A DNA stretch of 64,000 nt from Microvelia longipes (taxonomy: Eukaryota > Arthropoda > Insecta > Hemiptera > Veliidae): NCBI GenBank assembly GCA_018340805.1, contig JACMZG010000008.1:75082389-75146388 (forward strand), written 5' to 3'. This document shows positions 58,800-64,000 of this stretch, piece by piece; positions within the stretch are counted from its first letter, which is position 1; each line of letters begins with the position of its first letter. Under the pieces are notes generated by a model, which did no database searches, was not told the DNA's origin, and saw only the letters and a program-made list of their open reading frames with translations. The translations under genes and the position numbers were made by a program.

Positions 58800-59154
58800 C
58801 TTTTGTATGATGTGTTGTTTCATTATTGTTCTTGTTACATGGCATTTTGCCATTACCTAGCGAATTTCACAGCCTCTCCACACAGGCCCTGAGAGGCTTT
58901 CTCACAAATTTGATTTACTAATTAAGATTTATTAATACTTTATTATTAATAGTATGCTATAATATTAAAACTAACAAGCATTATAAACAAAAATATATTC
59001 ATGATTTTTGTTTTTAAATAAAAATACCGTTTCCGTCACTTAGGATCATAGATAAACAATATTAACATAGATGGCTCACTCAAAGATTTAAAAAAAAATA
59101 TTTGATGGGATGCAGGAGGCTCAAGTAGTACAGTCTAGTGGTGACAGCGTGAAC
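58800..59154. other. Dynamin intron, nothing recognised
   Basis: AT-rich, apart from a CACAGCCTCTCCACACAGG patch at about 58869. No feature supported. Confidence 0.35.
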
Positions 59155-59460
59155 TGTCACATATTTTTATTTCTGACATTTTATTTATTTATTTTTATTC
59201 AACCAAACAACGAGCTGTTGAGGGTAATCAAGTCTTTCCATCCGCTTTTCAGCGCTAGAATGATGAGGAGTCGTTGGATGAGTGATCCCAAGAAAGCTCT
59301 ATAAGAATTTCGTATAAATTGGTAAAAAGTGAAAAAAAAATAATTTCTCACTCTTACTTCACCCATTCTGTCGTCCCCCCTTGGATTTGAACCTCTAATG
59401 TCAGAGTTTCAATTTTTGTTTGTTCCTTTACTTATCCGTTTGCGCCAACCCGAGATGTTA
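59155..59460 (-). mobile_element. tRNA-derived SINE
   Basis: On the minus strand the head reads CTCGGGTTGGCGCAAACGG (A-box-like GGCGCAAACGG at about 59437-59448) and about 42 bp later GAGGTTCAAATCC (B-box, about 59383-59395). A body of about 200 bp follows and ends in an AATAAAAATAAATAAATAAA tail near 59170. This is the standard layout of a tRNA-type SINE. Target duplications were not resolved. The plus-strand frame across it is incidental. Confidence 0.65.
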
Positions 59461-60390
59461 TACTCAGATAGCAAATTTAAATGTTAAGTCTAAAAACTAA
59501 AATGAATTATTGTTATTTTTTAAGAAAACGATGGTGCTCCTTCGCGTGATGAGGCCCCCAAGTTTTATAAAACAAAAATACATCGCGAATACTACAGCAT
59601 ACCATAGATCTTTGTTTACTTTTATTTTATTTTACTAAACGATTGGCAACTGTTTGTTTTTAAAAAAATACTACAGCACAATCTAGTAGAGAATAGAGCA
59701 AATATATTTTTACTACTAGCGCTAGTCAAGACTCTAGTGATGAAGCCAACTTAAATCATAAACACAATCTTGTCAATTGAGTGTTCCTACTACACTCGGG
59801 AGTGAACCATCTATCTTAGGATTGTCTGATTGAGCTGAAACCGGTCGCAATCGTTTAGAATGACTTCGACCATATAAGACTACTTCGAGGTTCTTCCGCT
59901 TTACGGGCCTGCTTTGCTCGGCGTGGTTTAGTGGAAGCCATTTTTGTCCTGTCTCTCTGGGACAGCAGGCTTACCAGGATGGAGCAAGAGGTAGAGGTCC
60001 ATCTTTTATACTATATCCCAACCTCTAACACTACTAAACCCAACAGATATCGTACAAGTCTTTGACCTGGACGTATACATATATACAACATTTTATATAT
60101 ATATGTATACTATTTGCGCCATTTGTGATGGTTCGATTGAGCTGAAATTGGTCTTAATCGATTCAGCTAGCCGTCTACCTAAACACGAAATACCTTGTTT
60201 TAAAGCCATTTCAAGTTTCAAAAATATTTTTTTTCATGACGTCATAACTTTGATTGATGACGTCATAATGTTTTTATAAACAATAGGCCTCGTAACCTTC
60301 TCAACATCTCGCAATTTGCAAAGTTTCGTTTCAATTTGAGAACGCCTTCGAGAGTTATCGTTCGCCATACGAAAGGGTAGAAACTCTTAC
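59461..60390. repeat. Dispersed repeat debris in the dynamin intron
   Basis: 59820-59850 and 60125-60160 share GATTGAGCTGAAA(C/T)(C/T)GGTC, a block common in insect repeats. 60100-60380 is related to 8880-8950. Plus-strand frames around 59890-60063 are open for up to about 55 codons but unrecognised. No gene called. Confidence 0.4.
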
Positions 60391-60415
60391 ATACATATAT
60401 ATATATATTATATAC

Positions 60416-60500
<85 letters not shown>
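60391..60500. repeat. (TA)n microsatellite
   Basis: TA tract of about 100 bp with one ATACATAATA interruption at the left. Confidence 0.95.
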
Positions 60501-61109
60501 CTTTTTTCGGACTTATATTTTTGTTATCAGGAAGCCAATAGGAACCGATTCCGCTCACTCCCACCCTCAACTTCCGTCATCCGAACAACCTCATAAGCGT
60601 CATTTTCATTATGAAAATTCGCTAAAAGCTCCGAACACCTTCTTGTGACCTGAAAGTTTGAGGATACCACTCCCAGAAAAATTGATATAATTGGTTCTAA
60701 CCCCAATACTATTATTAAAGGAGAAAAGTGTTTGCTATGAAACACTTTTTCTCCCTTGGGAGTGTAAAGTGCATCAATAAACTCTAAAAATTAGTCAATA
60801 AACTTCAAATTATAATAAGTAAAAAAAGAGTAGTACTGATTTTTTGTTTCATTCTCAAAATATATGCCACCAAAATATAATAAAAGTGCTGTCAACCATT
60901 TGTAAAAACATTCCTTTTAAAATTACCTTATTATTAGTTTTACATTTAAACTCTGGGGTTAGAAAAATAATTAAAAACCAGCATGCAAAAAATTAAAACA
61001 TTTAGTATTCACCATCTTTTATAAATATATTTAATACTCAATTTAATATTAAACACAGAAATATAAAGCACAGCAACTGAGTGTGTAGTAGCAGTAACAC
61101 AGCAAAAAA

Positions 61110-61830
61110 ATCGTGTACGGTGTACCTCGAAATTTTTCCTCATCACATCGGACTCACTACACTCGTCCTCCAAATATACAATTCGTAAAATTTATACTGC
61201 ATATTTCGCTTCTCTTGTCCTCATATAGTAAAAATATCTGTTACATCCTCATCTGTCACCCATACAGCATTGACCACAGCTTTATGCTGCATAACTTTTA
61301 TGATCCAACAAAAATCATGGATATAAACAGTTTGTAACAAACTTGGTGTGCCTATTTGTTATGTGAAGGTATACACTTGTACTAAATCTCAACCCAATTT
61401 GATTTATTTCCGATTTTTTAATTTTTTTTAAAAAAAAATTATGAACTAATTCTGATAATGAGATGAAACATAGCACATATGTTATTCTTATACATGGCCA
61501 AGTGGGTGCCAAATCTCAATCCGATCGCAATATTTTTATTGAGTATTATGATTTTTTTAAATTTCTCACTGAGTCATTATTGCAGATAAAAAATTATTTT
61601 CGAATACCACAACTACACCTTAAGACTGGTTTTTGTACAAACTTTCAACTCTCTAGCATAAATACACTTGGAGCCACGATGATAACATACATACATACAG
61701 ACAGAAAACTTAGTGAAAACCACTCAGGAGGTCTTAAACACATAAAACATATAATTCTGGTGACATCCCGGTTTTGGATTTATTAGCTAACATAATACTT
61801 TCCCTATATACCTATGGTATATTTGAGGAA
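61110..61830 (-). repeat. Dispersed repeat family B, full-length copy
   Basis: Same orientation and order of landmarks as 4950-5720: GTACGGTGTACCTCGAAATT end, 5S-like segment, GATGAAACATAGCACATATG, CCAAATCTCAATCCGATCGC, ACTCTCTAGCATAAATACAC, CATACAGACAGAAAACTTAG and CATCCCGGTTTTGGATTTAT. Confidence 0.75.
61250..61306 (-). other. 5S rRNA-like segment
   Basis: On the minus strand TTGGATCATAAAAGTTATGC + AGC, then GTGGTCAATGCTGTATGGGT + GACAGATG, is a slightly diverged A-box to C-box stretch of 5S type. Confidence 0.6.
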
Positions 61831-62170
61831 AAGTAATAATTAAAATTGATGAGAAAAACCATGTTCACGAAGTGTAACATTATTGCTGTGTACTAACTTA
61901 AAGAAAAAAATCATAACTAGCTGATTGATGTAAACAATTTCACAAAATCTTAAAAAGATGACAGGATGTCCTGCTGTGAAAATCACAGCAGGATGTCCCA
62001 CGTTTTTGAATGATTTCAACATTGGTGAAGAAGGGCCCCCTAAAATACTCACTAGGATTATCCCCACTCTTACTACTACTACTACTAACCACATTGATAC
62101 GTAGCTTTTAATTTTTTTCTTATAACAAGTAATTACCAGCCTTTCAGAAAAAAACGGATGGTTTACTTAC
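61831..62170. other. Dynamin intron next to the donor site
   Basis: AT-rich. A short inverted pair lies at 61963-61999 (CAGGATGTCCTGCTGTGA and TCACAGCAGGATGTCC). A (TAC)n run lies at about 62069-62090. The dynamin donor GTAAGT (minus) is at 62165-62170. Confidence 0.5.
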
Positions 62171-62368
62171 GAGGGTATGAGAGGAGGCTGTGATTGCTGC
62201 TGTGGTCTGCCTGGGGGTGGGGCACCAGGTCCGGGTCTGTTAGGTATGGCCGGTGCAGGTCTGGTAGATGTAGGTGGGGGTGGGGGTGCTCTAGATGCAC
62301 TCAATGGTCCTCCCGCTGTACCAGGTCCTACACCTCGCCGGGCACCTCCAGGGCTAGGCGGAGACAAC
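62171..62368 (-). CDS. shi: Dynamin, proline-rich domain exon
   Basis: The minus-strand frame reads LSPPSPGGARRGVGPGTAGG, PLSASRAPPPPPTSTRPAPA, IPNRPGPGAPPPGRPQQQSQ, PPLIP and the first two bases of a Ser codon. This is the C-terminal proline-rich domain of dynamin, with several PxxP and RPxPxxP SH3-binding sites; RPAPAIPNRPG is especially like fly shibire. Human dynamin-1 has the equivalent SPTSSPTPQRRAPA region. The exon starts after AATGGCAG (acceptor AG at 62370-62369, weak pyrimidine tract) and ends before a consensus GTAAGT donor at 62170-62165. The last, split codon is completed equally well by both downstream terminal exons. GC content is far above the flanks, as expected for a proline-rich coding exon; long plus-strand frames here are shadows. 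GTPase, middle, PH and GED exons lie beyond 64000. Confidence 0.92.
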
Positions 62369-62409
62369 CTGCCATTAGATAATCTTATTATTACTACAAC
62401 TATGTACAA

Positions 62410-63024
62410 GGCTTAAATATTAAAATGAATACTTCATTTACATTGAGTTATGAATGTAATGTAGTTTATGTCAGATAAACTTAAAAATAAAGTATCACTA
62501 AAAGGAGGGATTCTTTCTTTAAATAAAATAAATTACATTAATTTTTCATAAAACATATTTTTCATCATTTTTTTCTGTTTTATATATTAACTTTGTATAA
62601 TTCTACATATTATTTCTATGTTGAACAGCCAACTTCATTTATGAAACATTATCACATTTTTCTTTTTTGATAAAATCTTGGCCTTTTAGTGATTTTTCTT
62701 TTAAAATAATTCTCTTTTATTTTCTAATTTTTGTTATAATTACCTTTGTATTTTTTGTATGTGAAGAATATTTAATCTGACTAGCGCAATTTTTTATTGT
62801 ATTTTTCAAAAGGACCTAGGTTCGTTTATATACAAATAAACAAATTAATAAAACATTTATTATTATAACCTATGTTTCCTGCAAAGAAATCCAACATAAG
62901 CAAAATTTAAAAAAATCACTATTAATGCAACCATTAGTAAAAAATGTAAGCTTACAATCACATAATAATGTGAGCAAAATTGGTGATTGTCCAGAGATTT
63001 TGCAATGTCCATTGAGTTCCTGAC
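62410..63024. other. Dynamin intron, AT-rich, nothing recognised
   Basis: No coding exon of dynamin and no element boundary found. Confidence 0.4.
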
Positions 63025-63202
63025 ATTATAGTATGATACACGGTTAGAATCAGTTGACAGTGTGAGAAAAAAGTATTAAGGGACCAATGAGATTGGTCAG
63101 ATATGAAATTGTAGGCGTGGTTTAACATCCAGTACTAACCACATTGGCTCCCTCACATTATTTTACCAAGCTGTCAACTGATTTAAACCGTGTCATACTG
63201 TA
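63025..63202. mobile_element. MITE family P, copy 2 (~178 bp)
   Basis: Matches 50565-50746 over its full length: ATTATAGTATGATACACGGT, ATCAGTTGACAGTGTGAGAA, GGACCAATGAGATTGG and the inverted counterparts ending TCATACTGTA. Confidence 0.85.
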
Positions 63203-63869
63203 GGTGTTACTCTATAAAAATCAAGTGAATAGTACAACATCCTCTCTATTGGGTCACCCTTTTCTTGTGGAAAAGGAAAAAGAGTTTTCAATGGAAATGC
63301 AAATTTTTATTCTATACTCTGCTATATATTAGTCATTCTTTCTAAATCACCTTTCTTTTTGCACTTATTAAAAGCTCAGTTTATGTTAACATCTATATAG
63401 TTGTAGTGCATTCACTTTCAAAAATTGTGATACGAAGGAGGTCCACCAGCCAGGTGAATTTTCTTTGAAATTTATGCTTTCAATCTATCTCTTGCTTAAT
63501 TCCCGGTAAATGCTTTATAAACTGAACAGTAGTGTAACACCATGTTATTTAATTCTTCCAAATTTTCCAAAGAAAATGTGCATATTTATTCAATAGATTA
63601 TGCATGACATAGCATTATTCGCACTCATTTGAAGCTCAATTTATGCTATTTCCAACACGTTTTCTTTTAAAAATCAAATTACAAGTTATGATGCTATTGC
63701 TCAGGTTATAAAGCATAAACCAAAAACATTAGACACAATATAATTGAGTGAGAGATCAAATAATAGTTGTGTCAACTATTTGTTTTGCAAAACTTGGTAG
63801 TATCAAATGATATATGAATGGATTAGCTTTACAGGTAAGAAACAATTAAAATTATTGTACAATAATTAT
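63203..63869. repeat. Repeat fragments in the dynamin intron
   Basis: 63426-63550 is related to 11880 and 37200. At 63760-63815, GTGTCAACTATTTGTTTTGC followed by AAAACTTGGTAGTATCAAAT is a family M terminal repeat in reverse; no hammerhead core accompanies it. Confidence 0.55.
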
Positions 63870-64000
63870 AATAATAGAGGGGGCTAGTCTATCTCAATAC
63901 TTTGAGAGGCTTGAAACATATATTTGGGGCTCTCAAAAGCTCTGTGTAACCTCATTGTCTATAATTTTGTTCTATTTATTTGATTATATTGTTAGCTGAA
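63870..64000 (-). mobile_element. MITE family F, truncated by the window edge
   Basis: AGAGGGGGCTAGTCTATCTC, GAGAGGCTTGAAACATATAT and CTCTGTGTAACCTCATTG match the reverse copy at 29606-29905. Confidence 0.65.

Noticed and set aside
62177..62416. Gly-rich plus-strand frames
   Set aside because: Antisense shadows of the dynamin proline-rich exon.

Overview
The window is very AT-rich eukaryotic nuclear DNA, almost certainly from an arthropod and most likely an insect. Genes are sparse and split by long introns, (TA)n microsatellites are frequent, and most of the sequence is transposable-element debris: short terminal-inverted-repeat (TIR) elements, fold-back elements, SINE-like units, and fossils of a LINE and a Penelope-like element. 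No bacterial operon, CRISPR array, rRNA gene or intact tRNA gene was seen.

Four protein-coding loci can be supported. (1) 10545-11561, minus: a single-exon F-box protein with an F-box-associated (FBA, FBXO2/6/44-type) domain, interrupted by one in-frame TAG. (2) 28540-28682, minus: the first coding exon of a FAM102/EEIG1-family protein (start of its N-terminal C2-like domain); the rest of this gene was not found and may lie past the left edge of the window. (3) 38108-39148, plus: a complete single-exon MATH-BTB protein of the SPOP/roadkill type. (4) 55853-62368, minus: the 3' end of a dynamin (shibire) gene, with a proline-rich-domain exon and two alternative terminal exons whose splice phases both fit. 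The upstream dynamin exons lie beyond the right edge. A short Cys-rich reading frame at 41129-41241, minus, may be a further terminal exon. Two of the four loci encode ubiquitin-ligase substrate receptors (SCF-type F-box and CUL3-type MATH-BTB); nothing else links the genes functionally.

Layout. 1-10.5 kb is repeat debris, including a 0.9-kb TIR element (2566-3486), a small fold-back element (2090-2211) and copies of a dispersed family with a 5S-rRNA-like internal segment. 10.5-11.6 kb is the F-box gene. 12-20 kb holds more 5S-like copies, a near-perfect 0.5-kb palindrome (13213-13706), and a TIR element at 18784-19058 carrying a complete hammerhead ribozyme core. 20-28 kb has a ~0.65-kb dispersed element, a ~1-kb two-phase minisatellite and a nested MITE insertion with an 8-bp target duplication. 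28.5-32.5 kb has the FAM102 exon, a 20-unit array of a mirror-symmetric GC-rich motif, and a long-TIR fold-back element. 32.5-37.7 kb is a cluster of TIR elements, one a hAT element with intact 8-bp target duplications. 38-46 kb has the MATH-BTB gene, a Penelope-like reverse-transcriptase fossil, minisatellites and a LINE fossil. 46-55.8 kb is AT-rich with short tandem arrays. 55.8-62.4 kb is the dynamin 3' region, whose introns hold a GC-rich hairpin cluster, a tRNA-type SINE and further 5S-like copies.

The strongest candidate for something unusual is the hammerhead ribozyme inside a TIR element (18841-18883), followed by the 5S-like repeat family, the mirror-motif array and the GC hairpin cluster. 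All calls were made by reading the sequence; no database search was possible.
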